Below are positions 53,740-62,771 of a stretch of 64,000 bases of DNA, one piece after another; position 1 is the first letter of the stretch; each line of letters opens with the position of its first letter. The DNA is from Bacteroidia bacterium 43-41 (GTDB lineage: Bacteria > Bacteroidota > Bacteroidia > Bacteroidales > Dysgonomonadaceae). The notes below the pieces were generated by a model. That model made no database searches and was not told the DNA's origin. It saw only the letters and a program-made list of their open reading frames with translations. The DNA is taken from the NCBI GenBank assembly GCA_001898165.1, contig MKTD01000031.1:1-64000 (forward strand), written 5' to 3'. The position numbers were made by a program, and so were the translations under genes.

Positions 53740-54759
53740 TTATTGTACTACCTGAACTTCGGTTCCGTCTATTAAACCTGCGTTTCCTTGTACGATAACC
53801 CTGTCGCCGGCGCTTAAGCCGGAAATAATCTCGTATTTATCTTCAATACGGGTTCCTAATTGCACAAGCGTATAAACAGCTTTGCCCTCTTTTTCAACAA
53901 AAACGTACCTATCATTAGACCCGGTTTGTTTCAACACAGCCATATCACGTACGAGCGGGCGTTCGTTTGTCCCCAAATTCATGGTTACACGGGAAAACAT
54001 TCCCGGGCGGAGGCGCTGATCGGAATTATTGACTTCTATCTCCACCGGAAAAGTATGGGAGACCGGATTAAGCGTGGGGTGAATCAATGAGACCTTTCCT
54101 TCGAAAACCTCGTTTGCAAGCGCGTCCACCTGTACGTTTGCCGACATTCCTTTTGCTACCCGGCTATAGAACGATTCCGAAACATTTACGATAACTTTTA
54201 CAGGATTAATGTTCTCAATGGTGAGGATCGGCAGGCCGGCCACCACATCTCCCGAATCGTAATTCCGCGCAGTTACTATGCCGCTTATCGGGCTTGTCAA
54301 ACGTGTATTTTCATCCAGATTATTCAGTGCCGTTTGCGCCACATCGAGCTGGGTTTTCATCTGGTCGAGCTGTTGTTTTGAGATCCCACCCACGTTGTAG
54401 AGTTCCAAATATCGCTCATAATCTCGTTTAAGCGTGGCCAGTTGCGTTTGCTGCTGCGTATAGCTGGCCGCATCCATAGTGACCACCGTTTGTCCTCTAC
54501 TCACCCGGCTGCCTACATCCACGTGAATGCTTCTGATGCGCCCACCCATGGCCGGTGCAATGTTATTCATCGTGTTAGCCTCAACCGTTGCGGTGAAAGT
54601 CGATAATTGATCGACGGATACTAACCGGACTTCTTCAATCTTTACCTTTTTCCTGGCGGCTTCGAGTGGTATTTCGTTTTTACCGGATCCTCCTCCGCAA
54701 GACGCGAGAAAGAGGAGAGTCGGCAGTATTGCAAATTTTAGAACATTATTCCGTTTCAT
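53740..54759 (-). CDS. RND periplasmic adaptor (membrane fusion) lipoprotein
   Basis: The ATG at 54759 gives a 339-residue lipoprotein (MKRNNVLKFAILPTLLFLASC); a longer frame would reach into the TolC gene. The domains are a barrel-sandwich (NNIAPAMGGRIRSIHVDVGSRVSRGQTVVTMD), a helical hairpin (about 105-150), the second half of the lipoyl-like domain (LTSPISGIVTARNYDSGDVV), and beta-barrel and membrane-proximal domains. It links the RND pump to the outer-membrane channel. It is 23 bp upstream of the RND gene. Confidence 0.94.
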   Translation of the reverse strand: MKRNNVLKFAILPTLLFLASCGGGSGKNEIPLEAARKKVKIEEVRLVSVDQLSTFTATVEANTMNNIAPAMGGRIRSIHVDVGSRVSRGQTVVTMDAASYTQQQTQLATLKRDYERYLELYNVGGISKQQLDQMKTQLDVAQTALNNLDENTRLTSPISGIVTARNYDSGDVVAGLPILTIENINPVKVIVNVSESFYSRVAKGMSANVQVDALANEVFEGKVSLIHPTLNPVSHTFPVEIEVNNSDQRLRPGMFSRVTMNLGTNERPLVRDMAVLKQTGSNDRYVFVEKEGKAVYTLVQLGTRIEDKYEIISGLSAGDRVIVQGNAGLIDGTEVQVVQ

Positions 54760-54781
54760 AATTGAAATTTGTTTGTATATC

Positions 54782-56224
54782 TTAGTTTGTTGCATTAATA
54801 TCGTATCCGAGTATTTTTTCCAAATCGGCTTTAGCAGCCAGATAATCATAAATAGCATTGCGGTACTGCAATTCCGCATTGGTTATGGACAGGGCTGCAG
54901 CAATCACTTCAACAAGGGTGCCCATTCCGGTCTCGTATCGCTTCAGCGAAATTTTATACCCTTTGTGTGCCTGTTCCACCGCCGATTCGGAGGCCACCAC
55001 TTGTTCCATACTTTTTGCCATCAGGTCGTAATTGTTTTTAATGGACAGTTTCAGCCCGCGCTCCACATCTTTACGCTGCTCGTTTAGCTGATAAATCTGA
55101 ATTTCAGACTGTTTCACATTGTTGTACCGCTGTCCGCCGTTAAATAACGGGATGGAGAGCGTGATGCCCAGCATGGAATAGGGATCCCAGCGATAATTAC
55201 CGAATTTAAAATCGTTGTTCTGGCTCATATACATGTAGTTAAACGACGAAACAAGCGTGGGTGAGAATTGCAGTTTTTGTATTTCGTAACCTTTTCGCGC
55301 CATTTCGGCCTGCAGGTCAAACTGTTTGATGTCGCTGTTGTTCATGAGCGACGTATCCGCGGGGATAATAGTGTCAAACAGGGTATTCCTGTAATTATCG
55401 AGCGAACCGATCACTTTCAGCGGTATTTCGCTATCCACTCCCATGAGCATTTTCAATTGCAGTTCGGCAATCCTCATCATGTTCTGCGACTGCAAGATGC
55501 TTGGGATAAGGCTTTTGAGGCGCACATCAGCGGTAACAAGGTCATATTCGGCCACCACGCCCTGTTTAAAATGGTTCCTGATGTTTTCCAAGTTGAGCGA
55601 ATCGGAGGCGTATGTTTTCCTGAAAACATCGTAACTGGCTTGTGCAAGCAACAGGGAATAAAACATTTTTTTCACCTGATTGGCCAAATCGATACGCGAC
55701 GAACGGGCTTTCTCCATAGCGAGTTGGAAATCCACCCGGCTCATCTGGATATTCTTCCACAACGACGGCATCACCAGCGGCATGCTCACGTTAAGGCCGG
55801 CGGTGTAAACGTTCAGGCGCCCCATCTGGATACCTTCCCCGGCTTTTTCGGGATCGGGGGCAAACATTTTACCCACGGTTTCCATAATCTTCAACTCTTC
55901 GGGGGTATATTTAGTCGGGTCGATATTGCCGCCTCCCATTCCGAAACCTTCATCAAAATAGACCGTTTGCCGCTTAATGGCGCGTTGGTACTGTCCGATG
56001 AGATCGAATTGCGGAAGCAACGCACCGTAAGCCGATTTTTTTGCATACTCTTTTTTTATAATTTCCATATCGGCCACTTTTATGTTGGGATTTTCGCTGA
56101 GCGCGATCTCCAAAGCGGTTTTCAAGTCTATCCGCAAACTGTCCGAATGTTGTGCGGCTGCCGTGGATAAATCCAACAACCCGCAAGCCATCATTAGAAC
56201 GATGCTTAATTGCTTAGCTCTCAT
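54782..56224 (-). CDS. TolC-family outer membrane efflux protein
   Basis: This 480-residue exported protein (signal MRAKQLSIVLMMACGLLDLSTAAAQ) has the TolC/OEP repeat: LRIDLKTALEIALSENPNIKVADMEIIKKEYAKKSAYGALLPQFDLIGQY, long helices, and the second half with GYEIQKLQFSPTLVSSFNYMY and LGITLSIPLFNGGQRYNNVKQSE. It forms the outer-membrane channel of the tripartite pump. It lies directly after the TetR gene (9 bp) and before the adaptor. Confidence 0.94.
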   Translation of the reverse strand: MRAKQLSIVLMMACGLLDLSTAAAQHSDSLRIDLKTALEIALSENPNIKVADMEIIKKEYAKKSAYGALLPQFDLIGQYQRAIKRQTVYFDEGFGMGGGNIDPTKYTPEELKIMETVGKMFAPDPEKAGEGIQMGRLNVYTAGLNVSMPLVMPSLWKNIQMSRVDFQLAMEKARSSRIDLANQVKKMFYSLLLAQASYDVFRKTYASDSLNLENIRNHFKQGVVAEYDLVTADVRLKSLIPSILQSQNMMRIAELQLKMLMGVDSEIPLKVIGSLDNYRNTLFDTIIPADTSLMNNSDIKQFDLQAEMARKGYEIQKLQFSPTLVSSFNYMYMSQNNDFKFGNYRWDPYSMLGITLSIPLFNGGQRYNNVKQSEIQIYQLNEQRKDVERGLKLSIKNNYDLMAKSMEQVVASESAVEQAHKGYKISLKRYETGMGTLVEVIAAALSITNAELQYRNAIYDYLAAKADLEKILGYDINATN

Positions 56225-56233
56225 ATAAAGTAA

Positions 56234-56851
56234 TTAATTGTTTTCGTTTGTTTGGTTTGTAAGATAATTATCAATAATTTCAATCCCTTTGTTGGTGGAA
56301 ATCCCGCGGATAAAATTCACCATCATCGTGAAAAATAACTCCTGAAATGAGAATGGCGGTTTTTCGAGATACGATGCACGAATATACGTATATGTGCTTT
56401 CTTCAACCAAAAAGGCGGCCACATCCACGTTCAGGTTCCTGCGGATATAACCCTGCTCGATTCCTTGCTGAAGGTAGTTCCTTATATATACCTTCTTGTC
56501 TTCAACGTCTTCCTGAATTAACTTGTAAATTCGCGGATAATATTTGTAGATATCCTCATAAAATTTTGCGGCAGGCAACTCCTTCTTTTTATGGTATTCA
56601 ATAAAAAAAAGAAAAACCTCAATTATATTTGCCGACCTCCCCATTTCCTCCACAACCTCATTGTTCCTTTCGTCGCGAATAGCGGTTAAATAGGTCAACA
56701 ATACCTCTTCCTTATCCTTAAAATTCTCGTAAAGCGTGCGTTTCGATATTCCTAAAGACGATGCCAAATCATCCATGGAGACACTTTTAATACCGTACTG
56801 GTAAAAAAGGGTACCTGCTTCTTTTATTATTCTTTCTTTTAGTGTCATCAT
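56234..56851 (-). CDS. TetR-family transcriptional regulator
   Basis: The start is placed at ATG 56851 (MMTLKERIIKEAG; ATG 56848 is equally possible), because a promoter box lies at 56872-56879 inside the longer frame. The 205-residue protein has a TetR helix-turn-helix (ERIIKEAGTLFYQYGIKSVSMDDLASSLGISKRTLYENFKDKEEVLLTYL, about residues 5-55) and a helical ligand domain. It heads the TolC-adaptor-RND operon and probably represses it until a ligand binds. Confidence 0.92.
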   Translation of the reverse strand: MMTLKERIIKEAGTLFYQYGIKSVSMDDLASSLGISKRTLYENFKDKEEVLLTYLTAIRDERNNEVVEEMGRSANIIEVFLFFIEYHKKKELPAAKFYEDIYKYYPRIYKLIQEDVEDKKVYIRNYLQQGIEQGYIRRNLNVDVAAFLVEESTYTYIRASYLEKPPFSFQELFFTMMVNFIRGISTNKGIEIIDNYLTNQTNENN

Positions 56852-56871
56852 ATCAAAAAAAAAAAACGCCA

Positions 56872-56879
56872 CAAAGGTA
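56872..56879 (-). promoter_or_regulatory. -7 box of the efflux operon
   Basis: CAAAGGTA reads TACCTTTG on the minus strand, 21 bases upstream of the TetR ATG. Confidence 0.6.
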
Positions 56880-56944
56880 ACCCGGAAAACCGAAAACATC
56901 AAATCGGTTTTCTAAGTTTTAACAAACTTTACAATAAGATTTTG

Positions 56945-57760
56945 TCACAAGCTAAGCCTCTCACGAAGCCGCTTGTATCCGGAAGCACTGATTTTTATCT
57001 TATCGCCGTTACTTAGCGTAAGTTGCTGATTTTGCTTTTCGTATAATTCGATACGGAGTATCTTGACAATGTTTACCAAATAAGAACGATGCACCCTCAC
57101 AAACTGACTTTCAGGCAAATGAAGCTGAAAATACTTCATGGTCTCTTCTTTCAGAAACTTATCGGAATCGGTAAAGATGCGTACATAATCGCCCTCGGCC
57201 TGGAAATAAACAATCTCGGCAACCTTAACAACATTTATTTTTTGTCCGGTCCTGACAACAATGCGTTCAAGCAGCTGAATCTCATCCGTACCGATATCGT
57301 CCGGCTTAGACAAATCTTCTTCCGTCTCCTCATCAATAATCGGTTGCGGTGTTCCGGCCTTAAAAAGCCACATCCGGGAAAACTGCACCATCAGCAGATA
57401 TATTAAAAATGCGATGAAAGCTTTCAACGGCAACATTCTTGTTGCCTCCCCCAGATTTTCCCGTCCAAAGACCAAAAAAGACGAAGCATAGCTCAACCCT
57501 GTCCAAATTGTTATTGTTAAAAATCCGAGTGCAGTGTAATTGATAAAACGCTGATAAACCTCCAACGTTTCAAAATTTCCGTATTTGACAACTTTCCAGA
57601 GCAAAAAATCCAAACCGATAAAAAACAACGCGTTTACCACCCCGTCCAACATCAATTGAAGGAAAGGGAACGCAACAAGCCAACGGAAGGCTAATGCCTG
57701 CAAGAGCGCATACACGATGCACAAAACAAATGCAATTAAAAAACGCGAAATATTATTCAT
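56945..57760 (-). CDS. Membrane-bound LytTR-domain transcriptional regulator
   Basis: This 271-residue protein has four membrane helices in residues 1-130 (FLIAFVLCIVYALLQALAF, LMLDGVVNALFFIGLDFLL, YTALGFLTITIWTGLSYAS, KAFIAFLIYLLMVQFSRMW), a short linker and a C-terminal LytTR DNA-binding domain (about 165-270: VAEIVYFQAEGDYVRIFT, HLPESQFVRVHRSYLVNIVKILRI). There is no receiver domain, so the signal is probably taken directly from the membrane. It shares one base with the preceding LiaF-like gene, suggesting translational coupling and a shared envelope-stress circuit. Confidence 0.9.
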   Translation of the reverse strand: MNNISRFLIAFVLCIVYALLQALAFRWLVAFPFLQLMLDGVVNALFFIGLDFLLWKVVKYGNFETLEVYQRFINYTALGFLTITIWTGLSYASSFLVFGRENLGEATRMLPLKAFIAFLIYLLMVQFSRMWLFKAGTPQPIIDEETEEDLSKPDDIGTDEIQLLERIVVRTGQKINVVKVAEIVYFQAEGDYVRIFTDSDKFLKEETMKYFQLHLPESQFVRVHRSYLVNIVKILRIELYEKQNQQLTLSNGDKIKISASGYKRLRERLSL

Positions 57761-58530
57761 TACCGTATTTCACAACCACCAAAAATAATCTCACCGCTGA
57801 TTAGCAACCTGCGTGATGTGTCGTGATATGTTGATCTTGAGAAATGTTTGTTATCCACACCGCCTAAAACGGTATTTATTTTCGGCACAATCACCCAATC
57901 ATCGGGTAAATATAGTTTTATACCGCCAAATACGGCTTCAACATGGAGATGAGTATCGCCTTCGGGCAGTGATGCCCGGCGCAAATCGAGCTCAACCCCG
58001 CCGAAAACAACTTCAATTTGGCCGCCCCGGAATACAGGTTCCAGAAAAATATCTTCGATCCCGCCGAAAACAACTTCCCGTACATAGATACCGTCCGTGC
58101 CCTCAATTTTATTGACATTAAAAGGCTTCTGGGCATGACGATGGCAGCACGTCTTTTTTCCTTTTCCGAAAAAAAATTTTAGCATGACTCCCGTTCCAAC
58201 TATTATAAGCAGGACAGGCCAGAAGTTTCCGGTAAAATCTTCGTTAATTCCCGGCAAAGCATCGGGATACAGAAGTGCTATGCGGGGCAGCAAAAAGAAT
58301 GCGGCCAATGTTAACCAAAGGAGTGCGAACAGATAGTCCCTCTTAAAAAGAGCAATAAAGGCAAAGACGACAAATAATGCCGGCCAGGAAAATACGATGG
58401 AACGTAGCGCCGGGTCAATCCAGCCAAAATTAAAAGCGAGAAACAGCGTTCCTGCCAAAATCAGTAGAAAACCGAAAAGGCCGCCTTTGGATTTGCCCGA
58501 AAAATTCATTTGTTCTTCATTTTTTTCCAT
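57760..58530 (-). CDS. LiaF-like cell-envelope-stress protein
   Basis: This 256-residue protein has four helices (about 18-145) of the LiaI/LiaF-type transmembrane module (GGLFGFLLILAGTLFLAFNFGWIDPALRSIVFSWPALFVV). The C-terminal part (about 150-256) contains repeated FGG motifs (VVFGGIEDIFLEP, VVFGGVELDLRRA, AVFGGIKLYLPDDW, TVLGGVDNKHF, IIFGGCEIR), the beta-helical LiaF C-terminal domain. LiaF inhibits LiaRS signalling in Firmicutes; here the partner is a LytTR membrane regulator. The overlap is one base. Function in this species is inferred. Confidence 0.87.
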   Translation of the reverse strand: MEKNEEQMNFSGKSKGGLFGFLLILAGTLFLAFNFGWIDPALRSIVFSWPALFVVFAFIALFKRDYLFALLWLTLAAFFLLPRIALLYPDALPGINEDFTGNFWPVLLIIVGTGVMLKFFFGKGKKTCCHRHAQKPFNVNKIEGTDGIYVREVVFGGIEDIFLEPVFRGGQIEVVFGGVELDLRRASLPEGDTHLHVEAVFGGIKLYLPDDWVIVPKINTVLGGVDNKHFSRSTYHDTSRRLLISGEIIFGGCEIR

Positions 58531-58550
58531 AAAATTGATTATTTAATTTT

Positions 58551-58614
58551 AGAAACTGTTTGAATTTCCTATAAAAAAGGATAATAAAGACATCTTCGCC
58601 TTCAAAAAGTTTCT
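58551..58614. repeat. 64-bp copy of the dispersed inverted-repeat family
   Basis: It starts AGAAACTGTTTGAATTT and ends TTCAAAAAGTTTCT, giving imperfect mirrored ends. The interior (ATCTTCGCCTTCAAAAAG) is nearly the same as 1387-1449 inside the 366-bp element. It lies in the 309-bp divergent space between the LiaF-like and OB-fold-like genes, next to the -7 box at 58619-58626. Confidence 0.7.
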
Positions 58615-58618
58615 TACA

Positions 58619-58626
58619 CAAAGATA
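58619..58626 (-). promoter_or_regulatory. -7 box for the LiaF-like/LytTR operon
   Basis: CAAAGATA reads TATCTTTG on the minus strand. It lies 89 bases upstream of the LiaF-like start, so the small repeat at 58551-58614 would be transcribed in the leader. Confidence 0.5.
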
Positions 58627-58802
58627 AGTACAATTGGATGGATCTAACAAGGCAAAATCGATGAAACAGGGTGTTTTTCACGACGAATAAAGTAAAACTC
58701 AGGATGAATATAACATATTCATATTGAAATTAAAAAAAACAGACAGCATTATATACCCAGAAAATTTTTTCCTTAATTTTTCCGTTTCTTCCGAAAAACA
58801 CA

Positions 58803-58810
58803 TATCTTTG
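58803..58810 (+). promoter_or_regulatory. -7 box for the OB-fold-like lipoprotein gene
   Basis: TATCTTTG fits TAnnTTTG, 29 bases before the ATG at 58840. Confidence 0.6.
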
Positions 58811-58839
58811 AGGTTTAATCATTAATTAAATCGTTCAAG

Positions 58840-59415
58840 ATGAAACAAAAAACCTTATTCACAACTATTGCTGTCATTTTCTCATTCCTGGCATTTTCGG
58901 GCTGTACCGGTAATTCACAAAAAGGAACATTAACGGTTGACAATATCCTGTCGAATCCCGGGGAATATGTTGGAAAACCCATCACGGTTGAAGGCCTTGC
59001 CACGCACGTATGTGCAAAAAGTGGCATGAAGCTTTTCTTACAGGGAAGCACCGACGCACAGAGCATTCGTGCGGAATCGAACAGTACACTGGGAAAATTC
59101 AACGAAGAGTGTGTAAACAACAAAGTAGTGGTAAAAGGCACATTAGTGGAAGAGAGGATCACCGAAGCTGATCTTCAGAAAATGGAGAAAGAGATTACCG
59201 AAGGCACAAACGTTACCCACGGTGAGGGCGGTGAAGGTTGCGAAACCGAACAAAAAACCGAAGGCCTGGCCGTAGGCAGTTCCGAAATGGGACGCGTGAA
59301 CGATTTCCGTACACGGATAGCAGAACGCAAAGCTTCTGAAGGGAAAGATTACCTGTCATTCTATCATATTGCTGCCGATTCATACCACATTGTAAAAGAT
59401 AACGCTAAGCGATAG
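58840..59415 (+). CDS. Lipoprotein with predicted OB-fold, unknown function
   Basis: This 191-residue lipoprotein has signal MKQKTLFTTIAVIFSFLAFSGC. Residues about 30-110 form a compact beta domain: VDNILSNPGEYVGKPITVEGLATHVCAKSGMKLFLQG then NNKVVVKGTLVEERITEADLQKM, a pattern that resembles NrfJ/OB-fold proteins. The HVCAKSG segment and a downstream EGGEGCETEQ provide two cysteines that could bind metal or form a disulfide. The C-terminal 50 residues are charged and helical. It has its own promoter and lies 12 bp before ispE. I do not assign a function. Confidence 0.7.
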   Translation: MKQKTLFTTIAVIFSFLAFSGCTGNSQKGTLTVDNILSNPGEYVGKPITVEGLATHVCAKSGMKLFLQGSTDAQSIRAESNSTLGKFNEECVNNKVVVKGTLVEERITEADLQKMEKEITEGTNVTHGEGGEGCETEQKTEGLAVGSSEMGRVNDFRTRIAERKASEGKDYLSFYHIAADSYHIVKDNAKR

Positions 59416-59427
59416 GCTTTTTTATAT

Positions 59428-60240
59428 ATGATCTGTTTCCCTAACGCGAAGATAAATTTAGGACTTAACATCATTTCCAAACGGCCCGACGGTTATCACA
59501 ACCTCGAAACCGTCTTTTATCCTATCGGATTGAAAGATGCGTTAGAAATTGTTCCGTCAGACGATGAAGAAAATTACCGTTTCATCCAAACCGGAATAGA
59601 GGTACGGGGAAATACGGACGATAATCTGGTGATAAAGGCCCTTAGATTGATTTCGGAAGAAAAAGAAATCCCCAACATCGATATTCATTTACTCAAGAAA
59701 ATCCCTTTCGGAGCAGGGTTAGGCGGCGGCTCATCGGATGCGGCATTTATGCTCAAACTGCTCGACTATACATTTTCGCTCAATTACACAACCACGCAGT
59801 TGGAGCAAAAAGCTGCAAAAATCGGTGCCGATTGTGCATTTTTCATCCGCAATAAACCGGCTATTGCCACTGGCATCGGCAACATATTAGAAGAGATCGA
59901 ACTGGATCTGGACAATTATTTTTTCGTATTGGTAAAACCTGATGTAACCGTTTCTACAAAAGATGCTTACGCCACTATTTCTCCCGCAGCGCCGAAAATA
60001 TCACTGAAAGAAATCATCAAAAAACCTGTTTCCGAATGGAAAGAGTTAATGAAAAATGATTTTGAGCCTTCAGTTTTCAAAAAATATCCCGAAATTTGTA
60101 CGATAAAAGAACAATTATACGCCAAAGGTGCATTATATGCATCCATGTCCGGTTCCGGTTCGTCGGTTTTCGGTTTTTTTGAAAAAGAAACGGATGTAAG
60201 GTTCGATAATTGTTTCGTATGGAAAAATAAAAAATTATGA
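59428..60240 (+). CDS. ispE: 4-diphosphocytidyl-2-C-methyl-D-erythritol kinase
   Basis: This 270-residue GHMP kinase phosphorylates CDP-methylerythritol in the MEP isoprenoid pathway. It opens MICFPNAKINLGLNIISKRPDGYHNLETVFYPI, with the ATP-binding glycine motif IPFGAGLGGGSSDAAFML at about 90-107 and the C-terminal ASMSGSGSSVFGFF. The length is typical for Bacteroidota. Its stop overlaps the start of the S9 peptidase gene (ATGA), so they are translationally coupled. Confidence 0.96.
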   Translation: MICFPNAKINLGLNIISKRPDGYHNLETVFYPIGLKDALEIVPSDDEENYRFIQTGIEVRGNTDDNLVIKALRLISEEKEIPNIDIHLLKKIPFGAGLGGGSSDAAFMLKLLDYTFSLNYTTTQLEQKAAKIGADCAFFIRNKPAIATGIGNILEEIELDLDNYFFVLVKPDVTVSTKDAYATISPAAPKISLKEIIKKPVSEWKELMKNDFEPSVFKKYPEICTIKEQLYAKGALYASMSGSGSSVFGFFEKETDVRFDNCFVWKNKKL

Positions 60241-62771
60241 GATTCAACCTCCTCCTTATCACGCTCGGTGCACTTTTACCGCTTTCGGCACAACAAAAAT
60301 TCACGCCATCCCGCGTCTATTCGTTTGTACCCATTACCGTTCAAAAACCGGTTCTGCTGGATAGCGTCGATCTGAAGGAGAGCAAATTTTCGGATGAGAC
60401 ATTGCTCTCCTACTCCATTTCGTTTCCCGGTCAGGAACGGTTTACCACTGAGTTGGAACCCGATACGGCAGGGTTCTTCCATCTTCCGAAACCACAAAAC
60501 GGATACGCGTTTCACCTGATCTCATTCTTCGTCACGGGTGACCGTTACGGGAAAGGGAAACTAACTGTTACCTCACCCAATCCTCTCGAACTCTACGTGG
60601 ACAACGTAAGGCGCGCTACCAAAACGCAGGTAAACGACAGCCTGCATCAATCAGGCTCGGTGGATACTAACCTAAACGGCTTCACAAACAACGCACGGAT
60701 TATCATTAAACTACTGGCATCGGCAGAAAATAAAATAAACCCGGCAGTTAAAATCGAACTTAAGCCCGAAAAGGAAGATTCGCTGCTGAATTTTACGTTT
60801 AACAACATCAACAAACGCCGCATCTCCATTAACGATATACTCGAAGGCACACGGGTAAACAGTTCATCCATCTCTCCCAGCGGACGGTTTGTATTGCTCA
60901 GCTTGCGGGAAACGATGAAAGGCGGAGAGAACCGCAATTACATCGAAATCTACGATGCCCGGCAAAAACGGGTTATATTATCGGAAACAGCCAATCGTTC
61001 GCAGCTCAACTGGATGCCGAAATCCGATATTCTGTATTATGTGGCGGACAATAACGAGGGCAGGATCCTGTATACACTCGATCCGTTAAAATCGGAAACA
61101 AAGATAATCGCTCAAAATCTTCCCAAAGAAAATTTTTACATTGCTCCGGATGAAAAATCGATGTTTTACTCATCCAAAGAGACCATGTCTGTCACTTCGC
61201 CCAGCGGATTAAGAAGACTTATCGGTATCGACGACCGCCTGTCGGATTATCGCGACAGGTTTTATCTTTATCGTTATTTTTTCGAAACGGGATTTGCCCA
61301 GCAACTCACTTTCGGACAGCAAACCGCTTCTCTGAACGATATTACCGACGATGTGAAATACCTGCTTTTCTCCACTTCCGGCGAAGATTTATCGCAACGC
61401 CCGTTTAAAAAAAGCAACCTCTATATGCTGAACCTCCAAACAATGGCAATCGATACCATCTGGAAAGACCAAACTTACACTTACTCGGCTCAATTTTCGC
61501 CCGATGGCAAACAATTGCTTATTCACGGGGCGCCCGAAGCGTTCAACGGTATCGGGCTGAACATCAAAGAAGGGCAGATCGCCAACAGCTACGACACACA
61601 ATCGTTCATCATGGATTTGGCAACAAAGCGTGTTGATCCGGTAACAAAAAAATTCAACCCCACCATCAGCGCCCAGGAATGGAATCCGACGGATAACTTC
61701 ATCTATTACCGCGTGGAAGAAGGGGATCGTGTCAATATGTACCGGTACTCGCCCAAGACCAGAAAATTCGAAAAACTCCCGCTGAAAGAAGACGTTATCC
61801 GCTCGTTCAACATTTCCGAAAATGGACTTTGGGCAACTTACACGGGAGTGAGCGTTTCCAATTCCAACAGAAGTTATTTGCTCAACCTCAAAACAGACGA
61901 ATCCACATTAATTTCCGATCCTTATGCCGAACAACTCAACTCACTGGTGTTAGGCGAGGTGAAAGACTGGAATTTCAAAAGTTCATTCGGCGACCAAATT
62001 GAAGGCAGATATTACCTCCCGCCCAACTTCAACCCCAACAAGAAATACCCGCTTATCGTGTATTATTACGGTGGCACAAGCCCAACTTCCCGCGGATTCG
62101 AAAGCACATATCCGTTACACGTTTATGCTGCTCAAGATTACGTTGTTTATACGCTGCAACCGAGTGGCACAACCGGATACGGACAGGAATTCTCGGCCCG
62201 CCACGTAAATGCGTGGGGAGATCAAACAGCAGAAGAAATTATTGAAGGCGTACAGAAATTTGTTGCCGCACACCCGTTTGTGGATGGCAGGAAAATCGGG
62301 AACATCGGTGCATCGTACGGCGGATTCATGACACAATACCTGATTACTAAAACCGATATGTTCGCCGCATCGGTTTCGCACGCGGGAATCAGTAACATTA
62401 CCAGCTATTGGGGCGAAGGATATTGGGGATATTCCTACAGTGCGGGTGCAAGTGCAGACAGCTACCCGTGGAATAATCCAAAGCTTTACGTAGAACAAAG
62501 CCCGCTCTTCCACGCGGATAAAATAAAAACCCCGCTTTTGTTGCTGCACGGCACAGCCGATACAAATGTCCCTATCGGCGAAAGCATTCAGATGTACACG
62601 GCGCTGAAACTGTTGAACAAACCGGTAGAGTTTATCCAGGTGGAAGGTGAAAATCACGCCATTTACGATTACGATAAACGTATCGCGTGGAACAACGCCA
62701 TTTACGCATGGTTTGCCAAGTGGTTGAAAGATGATTCAAGGTGGTGGGACTCTATGTATGGAAAGAAATGA
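60237..62771 (+). CDS. S9-family (prolyl oligopeptidase/DPP-type) serine peptidase, secreted
   Basis: This 844-residue protein has a signal peptide (MRFNLLLITLGALLPLSAQ), a long beta-propeller region (about 180-600) and a C-terminal alpha/beta hydrolase. The catalytic triad is visible: S693 in GASYGGF, D775 in HGTADTNVP and H807 in GENHAIY. S9 peptidases in Bacteroidota cut peptides in the periplasm, often after proline or other residues. It overlaps ispE by 4 bp and the next gene by 4 bp. The specificity is unknown. Confidence 0.92.
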   Translation: MRFNLLLITLGALLPLSAQQKFTPSRVYSFVPITVQKPVLLDSVDLKESKFSDETLLSYSISFPGQERFTTELEPDTAGFFHLPKPQNGYAFHLISFFVTGDRYGKGKLTVTSPNPLELYVDNVRRATKTQVNDSLHQSGSVDTNLNGFTNNARIIIKLLASAENKINPAVKIELKPEKEDSLLNFTFNNINKRRISINDILEGTRVNSSSISPSGRFVLLSLRETMKGGENRNYIEIYDARQKRVILSETANRSQLNWMPKSDILYYVADNNEGRILYTLDPLKSETKIIAQNLPKENFYIAPDEKSMFYSSKETMSVTSPSGLRRLIGIDDRLSDYRDRFYLYRYFFETGFAQQLTFGQQTASLNDITDDVKYLLFSTSGEDLSQRPFKKSNLYMLNLQTMAIDTIWKDQTYTYSAQFSPDGKQLLIHGAPEAFNGIGLNIKEGQIANSYDTQSFIMDLATKRVDPVTKKFNPTISAQEWNPTDNFIYYRVEEGDRVNMYRYSPKTRKFEKLPLKEDVIRSFNISENGLWATYTGVSVSNSNRSYLLNLKTDESTLISDPYAEQLNSLVLGEVKDWNFKSSFGDQIEGRYYLPPNFNPNKKYPLIVYYYGGTSPTSRGFESTYPLHVYAAQDYVVYTLQPSGTTGYGQEFSARHVNAWGDQTAEEIIEGVQKFVAAHPFVDGRKIGNIGASYGGFMTQYLITKTDMFAASVSHAGISNITSYWGEGYWGYSYSAGASADSYPWNNPKLYVEQSPLFHADKIKTPLLLLHGTADTNVPIGESIQMYTALKLLNKPVEFIQVEGENHAIYDYDKRIAWNNAIYAWFAKWLKDDSRWWDSMYGKK

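Noticed and set aside
55268-56170. 300-codon frame opposite the TolC gene
   Set aside because: It lies wholly inside a well-supported TolC coding region and has no recognisable domain.
62741-62767. GTG start for the inositol monophosphatase gene
   Set aside because: ATG 62768 makes the typical 4-base overlap with the upstream stop.
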